NCBI GenBank assembly: GCA_047967505.1
Contig: CM106539.1
Reading direction: 5' to 3' (one strand)
DNA length: 64,000 bases
Origin: Dipteris shenzhenensis
Lineage: Eukaryota; Polypodiophyta; Polypodiopsida; Gleicheniales
The translations under genes and the position numbers were made by a program. Positions 53,118-63,960 of the stretch are shown in pieces. Position 1 is the first letter of the stretch. The number at the start of each line of letters is the position of its first letter. The notes beneath the pieces were generated by a model. It was not told where the DNA came from and did no database searches. It saw only the letters and a program-made list of their open reading frames with translations.

Positions 53118-53570
53118 CCTCTTGTCCGCATGGCGGCGACGATGCGGTGTGGCACATGGTGCCGGCTCGGGGCGCTTACATTGTGGTGGCGCATATGCAT
53201 GGCAGGGCTGTGGAGTTTACATCTCGAGCATGGCACTCGAGGTAACATGGTTCGTGAGACATCGGCTATGCATTGTAGGTGGCAGGTGCGCGCCCGAGGC
53301 AACGGAGGCATGATAGTTGCGCCCTCGAGGAGGTGCGACAAGAGGCAATGGTAGCATGGGGAGCGCCACCTGGGGTGGCGACGATGGCTTGGGATTTGAC
53401 GACAGCACGAGAAACGCCGCATGTGGTGGCGGTGGTAGTTGAAGGAGGCAACGGTGGTAGCACGGCAGAGGCCGACAACAACGGGGTGACGACAGGTGAG
53501 ACAGGGCAGGGGTAGCGGGTGGGGGAGGGGGAGGGGGTTGGAGGGGGGGGGGTGGGGAGGTGAATAGGGG
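53118..53570. other. GC-rich, CpG-rich block
   Basis: Abrupt change in composition: GGCGGCGACGATGCGG, GCGCGCCCGAGGCAACGG, with frequent CG dinucleotides and repeated GGCAACGGNGG words, in an otherwise AT-leaning window. Overlapping frames on both strands (Pro-rich on minus) give no domain. It may be the 5' end or promoter-side CpG island of the following transposon or of a lost gene. Confidence 0.6.
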
Positions 53571-53580
53571 GGGTGGAGAG

Positions 53581-53730
53581 GAGGGACATGGGAGGAGGAG
53601 AGTGGAGGGAGAGGAGGAAGGAAGAAGAAGAAGAAGGGAGGGGGGTGGGTCAAGAGGGACAAGGGAGGAGGAAAGTGGAGGGAGAGGAGGAAGGAAGAAG
53701 AAGGAGGGAAGGGGGGGGGGGAGTGGGTAT
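53581..53730 (+). repeat. 73-bp purine-rich tandem duplication
   Basis: GAGGGACATGGGAGGAGGAGAGTGGAGGG starts at 53581, and its near copy GAGGGACAAGGGAGGAGGAAAGTGGAGGG at 53654. Both continue AGAGGAGGAAGGAAGAAG. A G-run at about 53711-53720 follows. Confidence 0.9.
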
Positions 53731-53770
53731 GCCCCTTGACAAAGGAATCTCCCCTCTACCCTAAGAAAAT

Positions 53771-54120
53771 TCAATTTAATGTTGACAACATGTACACATG
53801 TGATCTTCTGATAGAGCAATTCCTACTCATGTGATCTCTAAATTGTTGGTTGTTTATGTGAAATTCCATTAGTTGCATTTGATTTGCATGTGAAGTAAAC
53901 ACGGTCGTTCTTTTTGAAATTGTATAATGGTCATTCTTTTTCAAACTGCTTGCTTGATGGGTTCTTTCCTCGGATGTAGGTCCTACCATGGCATACTCAT
54001 TTCCCTTCTCCTACCATGGGTTTCAACTCAATGGTCATCCCCGCACACCCACCCAACAATCCAACTTGCAATCTGCAATGGTCTCACAGACCAATCCTTC
54101 GATTGCACACTTCGATTGCA
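53771..54120. other. PIF/Harbinger 5' flank
   Basis: No ORF1 and no terminal inverted repeat could be identified. The region is AT-leaning, in contrast to the GC block just before it. Confidence 0.45.
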
Positions 54121-55319
54121 ATGGGTGAGGAAGTAATGGAGGATACTATGTTGATGTTGGAGCATCTACACACACAAAAACAACTTGCAATTCTTTCTTT
54201 GATGCGACAACTCCATGACCCCACGAGAGGGACTTGGTACATCAAGCCTCGATCCATCCATTGGTGGAATCACTACAATTTCGTTGTCGCAGCAGATTAT
54301 GTTTAGTTTCGTGATGTATTGAGCCTTCCATTGGAGCTTTTCTTGCATCTGTGTGACATGCTTCGAGATGACCTACAACAAGGCCCCATCCCACCTGGGT
54401 TTCGTGATGTGACGAGGTGGATATTCTCAGTGGAGAAGAAAGTTTCCATTTGCTTGCTTCGATTATCTTCTACATATCTGAATAATTTGGTTGTGGGAAG
54501 TACAGAGCTTGCCGTTTTGTCAAGGAGTTTATTGAGGCATTGAGGTTTCGAGCTTCTCATTTGATGTGATGGCCCAAAACACAGTTGGAGATGGATGAGG
54601 TGAAGGCTAGTTTTCGCGCGCTTCGTGGGTTTCCAAATTGTTGTGGCTTTATTGATTGCACACATATTCTTTTAGATCTGTCGCCAAATGAGGACAGTTC
54701 ACATTGGTATGACAAGGACAAGAATTACAGCATGGTAGTGCAAGCAATTGTGGACTCCAACATGAGGTTCATGGACATCTTTGCAGGGTGGTCAGGGTGC
54801 AACAATTATAAGAGAGTCCTTCACATTAGTGCATTCTTTAGGAGGTGCCAAGCAGGACAATGTTTGGGCAATGCTCCCTTGGTCATTGATAGGCAAAGTT
54901 TTCAAGAGTACATCATTGGTGATGGTGGGTACCCCTTACTCCCGTGTTTGATGATCCCTTTTGGATGGGACCATTTCCACGGAGATGGAGATCGAGCACA
55001 ATTTGATTTTCTCCTCTCATCGACACGCATTGTAGTGGAGCATGCTTTTGGACGGCTGAAGAACACTTGGACGTTATTGTTGCACCTAATAAAGAACGCA
55101 AATGTGTCTCAGTTGTTGCTGAAGCTCATACATGCCTGCTGCATCTTGCACAACATGAGTTTGGACTATCATGAGGAGCACGACCAAGCTCCTGAGTTGG
55201 ACATGAATGATGCTTTGATTGATCGCATGAATGTAGAATATGATGTGGACGAGGACTCACTAGAAGCTGGTCGAATGGGGGATGAGTTGCTACACTATGT
55301 GTTAGGATTGGCACCCTGA
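54121..55319 (+). pseudogene. PIF/Harbinger transposase, catalytic triad retained
   Basis: A DDE_Tnp_4-type nuclease that cuts and pastes PIF/Harbinger elements. The N-terminal part starts at ATG 54121 (MGEEVMEDTMLML), is in one frame with a TAG at 54304-54306, and reads LSLPLELFLHLCDMLRDDLQ and RWIFSVEKKVSICLLRL (helix-turn-helix region). A frameshift near 54497 and a TGA at 54567-54569 precede the long open part. There CGFIDCTHI (Asp at 54654-54656), EYIIGDGGYPLLP (Asp, residue 113 of that frame) and RIVVEHAFGRLK (Glu 152) supply D, D and E with normal spacing. The C-terminus is acidic and ends at 55319. Only three lesions separate it from an open frame of typical length. The companion Myb-like ORF was not found. 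Confidence 0.92.
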
Positions 55320-57404
55320 TGTTCGGAAGGCCCTTTTGGATTAATAATGTGTTCAAGACCCTTTGGATTAATGTTCTTTCGAGGACCCTTTTTATCATGT
55401 TCACTTTAATTGTTTTAGTATTACAGGTCTTTATAGTGTTTCTGTTAAACTTGGTCACTTAAAATGTGTTATTGATTCTTAAGTGTTGTTTTAGCTTGTT
55501 TTCGTTTGGTTTCATTTCCAATTGAGGTTATGTTTTTTTAATCCGGTCTTCTTCTCAGAAGTCCACCCACTTGCCAATTGCGTTGCATGTGTAGGACTTT
55601 TCCCTTTGTTTTCTTGGATTCTAGAAAATGAAAGGATTGTTGATGAGAAAGTAGAGGTGGACTGCCAGAGCTGGATTACGGATGAGAAGCTTCATGCCTT
55701 TTTGGTAAGTATGGATCTCTTTGGTGGCGAGGTGCTTGCAAGGCGCTTTGCCTCCCATTGATTTGCGATCTAGTTTGCTTGGTGCGAGCCGTGGCGCCGA
55801 AACAGAGAGCAGGGAAGAAAGTTTGGATGAGCAGCTATGGGTTCGAAGTGAGATCGAATTAAAAAGGAGAAAGAGAAGGTAGCATTAGAGTTCTGAAATT
55901 CTAGCGCGGGAAGCAAGGCGAGAGTTGGTCGTTGCTCTCAGATAGGATCGTTGATAGGTATTGACACTGTAGGAGTTTTGCCAATGCTGGGTTTGCATGT
56001 CCACGAACACAAATCTACCTCCACTCAAATTTTCTCGCTGGATGGCATATATGCCATTCCAGCACAATGCGGGAACCTGATCTTACATCAAATCTTAGGG
56101 CAGGCCAAACGGGCAGGCCAAACTAGGTTGCGGTAGGTAGCCTTTTCGTCATCGAGCACGTAACTACTAGCTTGAAGTTGTCTTAGAATCCTATCATTTA
56201 TTGAAATTCAGAAGGGAAAAAAGTGAATGAGTAAAAATGTGGACATGAGACATGACACAGGGTCCATTAGGACCCAAACCTCCCTGCAAATGGGGGTGGT
56301 GATTTATTATTGACTTAGCGATATTGTTTGTGCGTTTTGGGAGTTGAAGCCCAACAAATACATGAATAAGATGATGCTCACAAGAGCTGTTAATCGATCC
56401 TCATTGTAGTATAAAAGATATTGTCACATGGACTATAATCATATGACTAAAGGTGTCGATATCTTTTGATCTTGCATCCAGCTTGGATTTCCTTGCTCCC
56501 TCGCATCGAGAACATGCATCAAAAGAGAGGAATCTTGTAAGAATTCAGATTGAAAATGAATGGATAGAAAATTGAAAATATTTGTATGATATTATATAAT
56601 ATATAATTATTATAACCACACACAGTGTGGGCGGGGAGGTGGCACACTTCCTTCCCCAAAGAGTTATAATCCGAGGGAACGGGCCCTTCCCCGTGCGCCA
56701 AGAATATTAGCGCCGACAATAAGTCTCGCGAATGGATGAGATACTGGCATATTACCTGAATGTCAATACTACAGGTAAAATCACCATGAGTGATTGCCAA
56801 TACTTTCTTTGGTCTAGCTTTGCTACAACACACTGAAACTGTCAAGGTGAGAAAGTAGTTTAGAGTACCAAAGAAACATGATGAAAGTGCCAAACATTTC
56901 ACATTTTAATAAGCCTGTTTCACATCCTAAACGTCGGATTTTGTCAGTTACAAACATGTCCACTAGATCAAGGCACAGGGAGCTTGAGCGTGAGTAAGAT
57001 CGTGAAAGTTGACGATCGCACACCAACCATTGTTATCCACTTCTTGCATGCTGGCGATAGGGTGAAAGTTGGCAAAGAAGTCATAATGGTGGAGAGAGGA
57101 AGAGCTGGACCGTGCTGCATGGTGCAAATGTGTCATAAAACAATTTCACCTCATTACCCGACATCTATTGGAAGCATGTCGTTTGTAGTCGTCGAAGCAT
57201 TTTTCCAAACGTGCTCAATAGCTCGATTGATCTGCCACTTCGATGACAAGTAACGGGGCTCTTTCTGATTTTCATGGCAGACGCAGGTCTTTTTCCTCCC
57301 GAAGGTTTTCAAAATCCTTACATAAAAGGCCGGTGCCTTGTGATAAGAGAAAGGGAAGCAAGGAAAAGTGTATGTGGACTCTAGAGCTTAGGAAAATCAT
57401 CTTC
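55320..57404. other. Region without a recognisable gene
   Basis: Short frames such as 55522-55761 and 56984-57253 on plus and 57026-56519 on minus are protein-like in places, but none shows a known motif. GACCCTTTGGATTAATG and GGCCCTTTTGGATTAAT repeat just after the transposase stop. An AT-rich run with ATATTATATAATATATAATTATTAT lies at 56588-56612. Confidence 0.45.
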
Positions 57405-57670
57405 TTAGAAATCGAGACACAGTAGGTAGTTCACCTCCTCCACGATGAGCCACGATTTACCCCGACAATAATAATTAGCCATGGATAGCGTGGTTTTGCC
57501 ACTTCCCCCTATGCCATACATACTAACGACACAAATCCCTTCAGCATTAAAGCTGTTGTTGATTGCTTGCAAAGGCGCACAGATCAAAACCAAGAGAAGG
57601 CAGATGCCTTCATCGCCCTCCCAGGTGCTCTTAATCTAGGTGGGCAGCGTTTTCCATTGGAGTTTGTGAG
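57405..57670 (-). pseudogene. NB-ARC (NLR) P-loop fragment
   Basis: Minus-strand frame QAINNSFNAEGICVVSMYGI followed by GGSGKTTLS. The hydrophobic strand VVSMYGIGGSGKTTL is the kinase-1a/P-loop of plant disease-resistance NLR ATPases (VVGIYGxGGxGKTTLA). The preceding segment fits the approach to the NB domain. Nothing resembling kinase-2, GLPL or LRR follows; the frame ends at 57405. It is a gene fragment, without enough sequence to say TIR, CC or RPW8 type. Confidence 0.7.
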
Positions 57671-58365
57671 TGGTTGAAGGACGTAGAATTTGGATGCTCA
57701 AGGCCTGCTTTGTTTCCTTTGGGCAAACCTTACATCCTTGCATGATTCTAAGCTTTGCAAGTCTCATTATAGGTGGCTACGGAGTTAGAAGAGTTTCTCA
57801 AAATGACGTCCCAGTAATTGTTGTTTGCATCGGGAGGTCGAAGATTTTCATATATGCTCCTCTAGTTTCTACAATCTTCATAACAACCGCTTTGCAAATT
57901 ACCAGTACATGCTTCTTGCAGTAGCTCTGCTTTTATCATCGCACGTCCCCCTCCTTCCCCACGGCAACCTTCCTTCCTGCCTCCAGCTCGTACATTATTC
58001 GATATGCTGCTCTCCACATATCCAGCCTCCAACATTATGCACATGGCTCAGTTTTGCAATGGCTAACTTATCTCTACTGAGATTCTTCCCCATCCTCTGC
58101 TTGGACGCAATAACTTACATCTTCTTCCTTTTGCATGCCACTCTCCAGGGTACATCTTCAAAGATTTTGGCATCTTTATCATGCCACTGTAAGTGCCTTG
58201 CTTCTTGCCGTTACGGCACCTGCGTCACAACATATTTAGATGGAGGATGCTCTCAATGCCTGCTCGAATACCTGGTCAATCCATGGCTTACCAAACTCAC
58301 TCCCGTCGAATTGAGCGGCCAAGATCAGAAATTGTCCCACCCAGAGAAAAGCATACTTCATGGAT
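57671..58365. other. Spacer between resistance-type fragments
   Basis: A 182-codon plus-strand frame (57825-58373) exists but is Ser/Leu/Cys-rich without a domain. The minus strand near 58290-58365 reads YAFLWVGQFLILAAQFDGSE, which may be more receptor sequence. Undecided. Confidence 0.35.
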
Positions 58366-58960
58366 TCACGTAGCTTCTACACAACGACAGTCTATGATTG
58401 AATGACAATCATAATTTCGACATGTTGCATACCATGTAGCCAGCTCCCTTGCTTTCTCATCCTTCATCACCACCTCACCCTGCACCTCCTCCCTCCGCTT
58501 CAGCATCCGCACCACCTTCCCCATCGTTGGCCTCCTTGTTGCTTTCTCCTGTATGCACCACAATGCCACCCAAATGCTCTGCTCTGCTTGCTTCCTATAG
58601 TCCTCCTTCATCACCACCTCGCCCTGCACCTCAGGATCCACAATCTCGACCTTTGTTTCTTCTCTCAGCTTCCTAAATGCCATGGCCAGCAAGTACCACG
58701 TCTGAGGATCATCCTACGATTGATCCATGCTTCTTCTCCCGCTCACCATTTCCAACAGCACCATTCCATAGCTATACATGTCTGTCTTGTTGTCTATGCC
58801 CGTTGATAGCAGCCACTCGGGCGCTATATGTACTCGGGCGTGCCCCGAAGGATAGTAATAAGCTGGCTCTGATCCTTGTTCATGCTTTGAGATAGTCTAA
58901 AATCCGAGACCTTCGGTCGAAATTGTTCATCTAAGAGAATGTTCTGAGGCTTTGATTTTT
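58366..58960 (-). pseudogene. Receptor-like kinase C-lobe fragment
   Basis: Minus-strand kinase subdomains VIb to XI. It begins SKPQNILLDEQFRPKVSDFR, with the catalytic-loop His-Asp lost by truncation and the DFG Gly replaced by Arg. Then LRGTPEYI, a frameshift, APEWLLSTGIDNKTDMYSYG, MVLLEMVSGRRSMD, and AFRKLREETKVEIVDPEVQG, IWVALWCIQEKATRRPTMGK, VVRMLKRRE. This matches the serine/threonine receptor-kinase family close to G-type lectin (S-domain) kinases. The segment EVQGEVVMK occurs twice. Without the N-lobe, His-Arg-Asp loop and DFG it cannot be active. Stop codons lie in the activation segment. Confidence 0.88.
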
Positions 58961-59948
58961 GGAATCCTCACTTGAATTTTAAAGAAAGCACTCCATACCT
59001 AGAAACCAAAAATAAACCATAAAACCTTCATAATTGACATTAATTATAATCAATTTAAGGGCTAAAATCAAGCCAATCTAAAGGCTCAAATTTGTTACAC
59101 GTGGCTAAAGGAGATGGAAGAAAATGAAAACATCTCTTTAGGCTGCCTACCGCTGTAAAGATAGGGTTTGCAACCCTAAATTAAAAAAGAAAACATTTAT
59201 AATTTCTTATTTCTAAGGTGCCACGTGCCACTCAGAGGTCTATCCATATGGAACTCTTGGAAAGCACTCTCATAGCTTTCCCCTCCCTTCCTTCACTCCC
59301 AACTCTCCTTTCATTAGGTGTTGGACTCAAAGAACAACAAACATTGATCACACTCTTTCTCTCTTGCTCTCGCTTCTGGAATTGCCAAAATCATTATGCA
59401 TGAGCTTTTCTAGGGTCATTGGTACTAATTGGATAAAAAAGATTGGCATAAGCCGTTGATCATTGCTGTGTATATGTAGCCTTCCAAGAGCAACTAGCTA
59501 CCAATCTCATGCACTATGTAGATATATACTACAGTTGAGCTCTATGTAGCCCTTTGATTCAGGGAGCTCTATGTAGATATATTGTATCTTTTTGTATATG
59601 ACAATTGATTGTACCGTGGAACTTTTGATTAGAGTATGTTGTTAGCATTTATTTGTTCTTTTGTTTGTGTTTTATAAAGAAACAATGAGTAAGAGACCAT
59701 ATGCACACATGTAGATAGAGACATACACACTCAAGCGCGCCCAAAGTATCAATGCACATGGGGATATGTGTAAATGCACCATCACGTGTTTGCACACCTA
59801 GGTAAACACAGAAGATGTGCATGAGTGTTTAAACATATAGGCGTACACATATAAACTTACACGTGTATACCTATACCACTTGAGCACATGTGCAATATGC
59901 AGATGTATATGTTTGTGTGCGTACAATGCACCTAGCAAGTGGTTTGTG

Positions 59949-59980
<32 letters not shown>

Positions 59981-60054
59981 TTGCAGGAGTCTTAAAAACT
60001 TGAAATTTTAATTCTTGAAATTAAAGACATTTTAAGATCGCACCTTGAGACCCA
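58961..60054. other. Non-coding stretch with alternating-base tract
   Basis: No gene. 59690-59950 is rich in ACAC/ATGT/GTAC alternating purine-pyrimidine words, ending in a short (TG)n then (GA)n run at 59949-59980. Confidence 0.6.
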
Positions 60055-60110
60055 ATGAAGTAGGTCTCTAACCCATCAGCCCATGAAGCGGGTGTCTAAC
60101 CCATCAGCCC
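60055..60110. repeat. 28-bp tandem duplication
   Basis: ATGAAGTAGGTCTCTAACCCATCAGCCC (60055) and ATGAAGCGGGTGTCTAACCCATCAGCCC (60083). Confidence 0.92.
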
Positions 60111-61215
60111 ATAGTAGACGACGGTCATGCTACTCGTAACGTTGAATGGTTCACCTTCTTGTTGACAGCTGCCTCTCTCTCAACGTTTCCACCTTTGCAG
60201 CTTCAAGCTCACCAAAACTCTTCAAGAGTCGTCTTCTCTCTCAGCTTCATTTTTTTTGCCCTCGTTTCATCCTTCTTCACTTGCAGGTTGCGCGTCTGCT
60301 CCATTGAAGCTGTTGTGAGCTCGTGGTTGCTATTTCTCGGTTCCCTCATCTGTTGTAGGTCGTCTTCAACGTTCCCTCCTTCTCTTCCTTGTTGTGAGCT
60401 CCATCTTCTTCTCCTCAAGGTCGCGGTTCTTCTACTCCTTGTCCATTGTTCTCCACAGCTCACTGCTGTTTGCTACTTGCTTCCTCAAAGTTTTTGAGCT
60501 TCATCAAGCTACTTCTACTTCTATTGTAGCCCATGTAAGAGGGCTCCAAGTCGCACGTATTCTTCTATTGTGGTCGTCATCTCCTTCCTTTGATCCGGCT
60601 ACCCCCATCATCCAAACTACGCTTCCATTTTTTCCTCGAGTTTTAGTATGCTTCTCCTTAGTCTCAACAGTGTGCGCTCCCTCGAACAGTTGCGGCAGCA
60701 TCATTTTGGTAGCTTCTTCTACTACTTTCCCAAGCAATCTCTTTCGCTGTCTTTAGTTCCATCTTCTTGTCAATAGTTCTTCTTGAGCTCGACATTTGGG
60801 ATATCAAACAAGCTCTTCTTTTAGTGAATCTTTTCTTCTGCTGTATATATGGTTTGTCGTGCTTCATCTAAGCTGCTCTTTCTTCAGACTTTCTTGTTCT
60901 CTATCGTTTCTTCTCAGTGGACAACATAATGCTTTGTAGGCTTGCAGCATACGATGCTAGCTTCTATGTCGCTCTGACTTTTTGCAGCAATCTTTCTTGT
61001 TGTCGTGAGCAGCAAATTTTCTTTGAACCAGTCCAGTAGCCTTCTTCCTTTGTATAGCATCAATCTTCAATCTTGAAGTTCTTCCATGGACAGCTTCAAA
61101 ATTATCTTCAGCATAAGGGCGAATCTCTCACAAATGAACTTTCTCTAAGAATAATGACTGTGCCGTTTCTTCTCTATACACAAAACATTACAAGAAAACA
61201 AAGTCACACTGAAAT
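60111..61215. other. C/T-rich stretch without supported gene
   Basis: Plus strand is rich in CTTCTTC and TTGTTGTGAGCTC words. The open frames (60159-60497, 60394-60756 plus; 60463-60209 minus) follow that bias and show no domain. It could be the leader of a minus-strand copia whose primer site lies at 61244-61313. Confidence 0.4.
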
Positions 61216-61313
61216 AACCTAGGCTTAGTAGATAACCTGCTCTGATACAATGTTAAAATTGCAAAACCTAGGCTTAGTAGATAACCTGCTCTTATACCAT
61301 GTTAAAAATGCAA
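61216..61313 (-). repeat. 49-bp tandem duplication carrying copia primer-site sequence
   Basis: AACCTAGGCTTAGTAGATAACCTGCTC starts at 61216 and 61265. Each copy ends in a degraded minus-strand primer site: TTGTATCAGAGC and TGGTATAAGAGC against the consensus TGGTATCAGAGC. The LTR side would be at higher coordinates (TGTTAAAAATGC...), but no LTR pair was found. Confidence 0.75.
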
Positions 61314-62569
61314 AATAGATTGCCACTAGCCTAGGGCACTCAAGAATAGAGATAAGCATGATGGAGGATCAAACCAAACAAGGAAAGCCACAATAGAAGA
61401 GACTACAAGATGGGCACACTCAAACCAATGTATACTACCACTCTCTTGCACTCACTGTTGGGCATCTCTTGGTAACTGTTGCAAAAACTTGGTCTCCAAT
61501 CTGCATTGATCAGCTATAAGGATGGACCCGCAGGAGTTTCTTTATCATCTGATGTAGGTGCACTGTCCTCCTCCTAGGTGGGTTTCACTGCAAAATTGAT
61601 CGGGCCTTGCATATCGTGGAGAGCTTGTAGCACCCTATTAAATAAAATAATGATACCATAAGGCTAGTAAGTGGTAATATTGGAAGCGGCTAAATAAGTC
61701 TAGGTGTTCACAAGGGCTTGGCAACCTTGGGTCTGCATCCAATCTATGTCGGCTTGCAGGGTGTTGGGGTCACAGACCCAAGTGCCAAGATCATCGAGCT
61801 TCTCGACGGTCATCACATCCCCGTCCTCTGTGTAGACTAAGGACTCGGTGATGATTCGGCACCAGTGGGGCGGTGAAAGGAGAGGCTGGCCGATTGGAGA
61901 TTAGTACAAAAATAGGCCATGGCTAAAATGGGCCTAGAGCTCTTGGGTTGGTGGCAGAGGATGGTGGTGAGTGCATTAGGAGGGAGGGGAGATGTGAGGT
62001 CAATGTGAAAGAGTAAATTTTAATCCCGAGGGCATCAAAGTGCATTTGTAAGGTTTGAGGAATGGTGTGTGGAGTGAGTGTGGTAGCAATTTGGGATGAG
62101 GACTCCCGGAAGAGGCAAAACTCTTCTTGCTCGTGATCTTCCAAAAATGAGGCATCGGTTATTGAGGCCTCTCTTGCAACATGTCATTTTTGTCACGGAG
62201 GGAGATGGTAAGTTCTCTTTCAACTGCTAGCTAGTCCTATAGATGCAGCATCTGTGCGTCATGAACCCGTTCAAGTTGGGTTGTTGCTGCCTCTGCCTTC
62301 TCAGCTCTTTTCCTATCTTATATCAATTCGGCGTTCATTTGGTCAAGCTGGGTCGTGAGCTGATGGACCAGATCCTAGCTTGCTGAAAGCTCAACCTGAA
62401 GTGTGGTGAGGCGGGTTTGCAGCTCTTCCGCTTGTTTTTGGTAGTCATAGGCTCTCTCCAATGAGGCTATTCCTGCAAATTGGGCGCCCACCATGAGGTT
62501 GTGCGATTGATGAGCTTGCAGTTGTGCCTAGAGCATCGATGCCGTGAGCTCTGTGTGATGCTCTCTTCT
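61314..62569. other. Weakly coding-like or non-coding stretch
   Basis: Short minus-strand frames (62144-61923, 62223-62035) have protein-like composition and may be the decayed end of the ORF at 62570-63960. No motif recognised. Confidence 0.35.
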
Positions 62570-63960
62570 GCACTGCAAGACTTGCTGTAAGATTCGTGAA
62601 GTTTGTGTGAATGAATTCAGCAAGCGCCCTTCCATCGAGTCCACTCAGGCCATCTTCTCTGCTGTCTTGTTGCTATAGGCACCTGGGGTAGCATATTCTG
62701 GTGATGTGCGAAATTCCAGGGCCTCCGTAAGATCATTCCAATTGGATGGAGCGGGTTGGGGGATTTCTTTGCTGATGTTGAGGCTAAGTCTGAGGGGTGA
62801 TTTGAGTGAGAGCTAGTCGGTACAGATGATGCATGAGGAGGTGGGAAAGTGATGTTTATGTATGTCTCCTCATAATGAAGGGTTTCCATCTGCAGCTTCT
62901 CCTATAATTTCCATTGTTGCTCCCGTGCTTGCCTCAGACGTTGTTCTTGCTTCATGAATTCATGCAGCATCCTTTGTTGGTGGGTTGTGTTCTCCACCGC
63001 TTGCTGTTCGTCTTGGGCTGATGAAGATGAGCCCTCTCCTTTCTTGCCCTTCTTGGGTGTAGGTGTCGGTGTGGTGTCTTCACGTTGCCCTTGTCGGCCA
63101 AGCCAAACCCTGGGGCTGGCTGTTGATTCGTCATGTAATAAAGAATAGGCATATAAATCATTGGGTTGCCGGTCTTGTTGCCGTGTGTCTTCAAGTTATT
63201 GATGATTGATCATCTGATTATAAAAGAAGTGTGCCCAATTTGTGAGATGAACCTTAGCAATTCTTGCGAGCACGCTTGGAACGATAGCTGAGTGGTGATC
63301 TGTATGTTTGATCTGCGTTAGGAACTGAATGGATCTCACTGGTTTGATCATAGCTTCTTGGGCGATGTTTGAGAAGTTGACTTGGCCTCTGTGTCTTTTA
63401 CAATCGTAGTTGCACACTGTGCCGAGGATCACATCTAATTATGACAACAAGTCCAAGTCTTGAACATACCACATTGATGTTGAAGTGGTGATGCTCTGCG
63501 TGTCCTTGTGTGTGGTGTAATACACACATATGACTGTGGATGTTGAAGGTTTTGACGAGTTCGCCCAGTAGTCTCATATCGATGAGGCAGGGGAGATGAT
63601 CTACGAATGGCTTCAAGCCCATTGCAAGGAGGTTTCCCTATATGGCATCATCCCTTAGGATCTGATATGTCACTGCGATGTGGTAGAATAGTGTATAGTG
63701 CTGATCTTTGAAGATGAACTCGGAATGGATGGCACATCCGTTCACCTCTTGCAGCCAGGCTTCTCCAAGGTAAGACTGTTTGGTTGTCCGTGAGATGGAG
63801 AAATAGCCTTCTTGTGATGGTGCTGGGCACTTGCAGGTAGGCCTTGATGATGAACCTCCTTGCTCTTGCCCTTGCCCTTGTTCTTGGGAGTGTTCTTCTT
63901 CTTGCCTTTCCTGTTGCTGCTTCTGTTGTTTTCTTGTTGCTGCTCTGATCCTTCTTAGAG
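62570..63960 (-). pseudogene. Unidentified transposon-type ORF, minus strand, near window edge
   Basis: Entering from the right edge, one frame runs with few stops: a Gln/Glu-rich start (QQQERQEEEHSQEQGQGQEQ), then GYFSISRTTKQSYLGEAWLQ, IHSEFIFKDQHYTLFYHIAV, LKPFVDHLPCLIDMRLLGEL, VKTFNIHSHMCVLHH, VILGTVCNYDCKRH, IAQEAMIKPVRSIQFLTQI, SALVPSV-type and LARIAKVHLTNWAHFFYNQ. The C-terminal third is low-complexity: TPTPTPKKGKKGEGSSSSAQ and a helical Gln/Arg stretch (QEQRLRQAREQQWKL). The overall build, an ordered domain between charged tails, recalls ORFs called putative plant transposon proteins. I cannot name the family. The N-terminus may lie beyond the window. Confidence 0.45.

Noticed and set aside
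52988-53819. Overlapping 200-224-codon Pro-rich minus-strand frames
   Set aside because: Several frames are open at once, as expected from GC-rich and purine-rich repeats; no frame has domain content.
57825-58373. 182-codon plus-strand ORF as a secreted Cys-rich protein
   Set aside because: No signal peptide at its start, no recognised Cys pattern; overlaps minus-strand receptor-like sequence.
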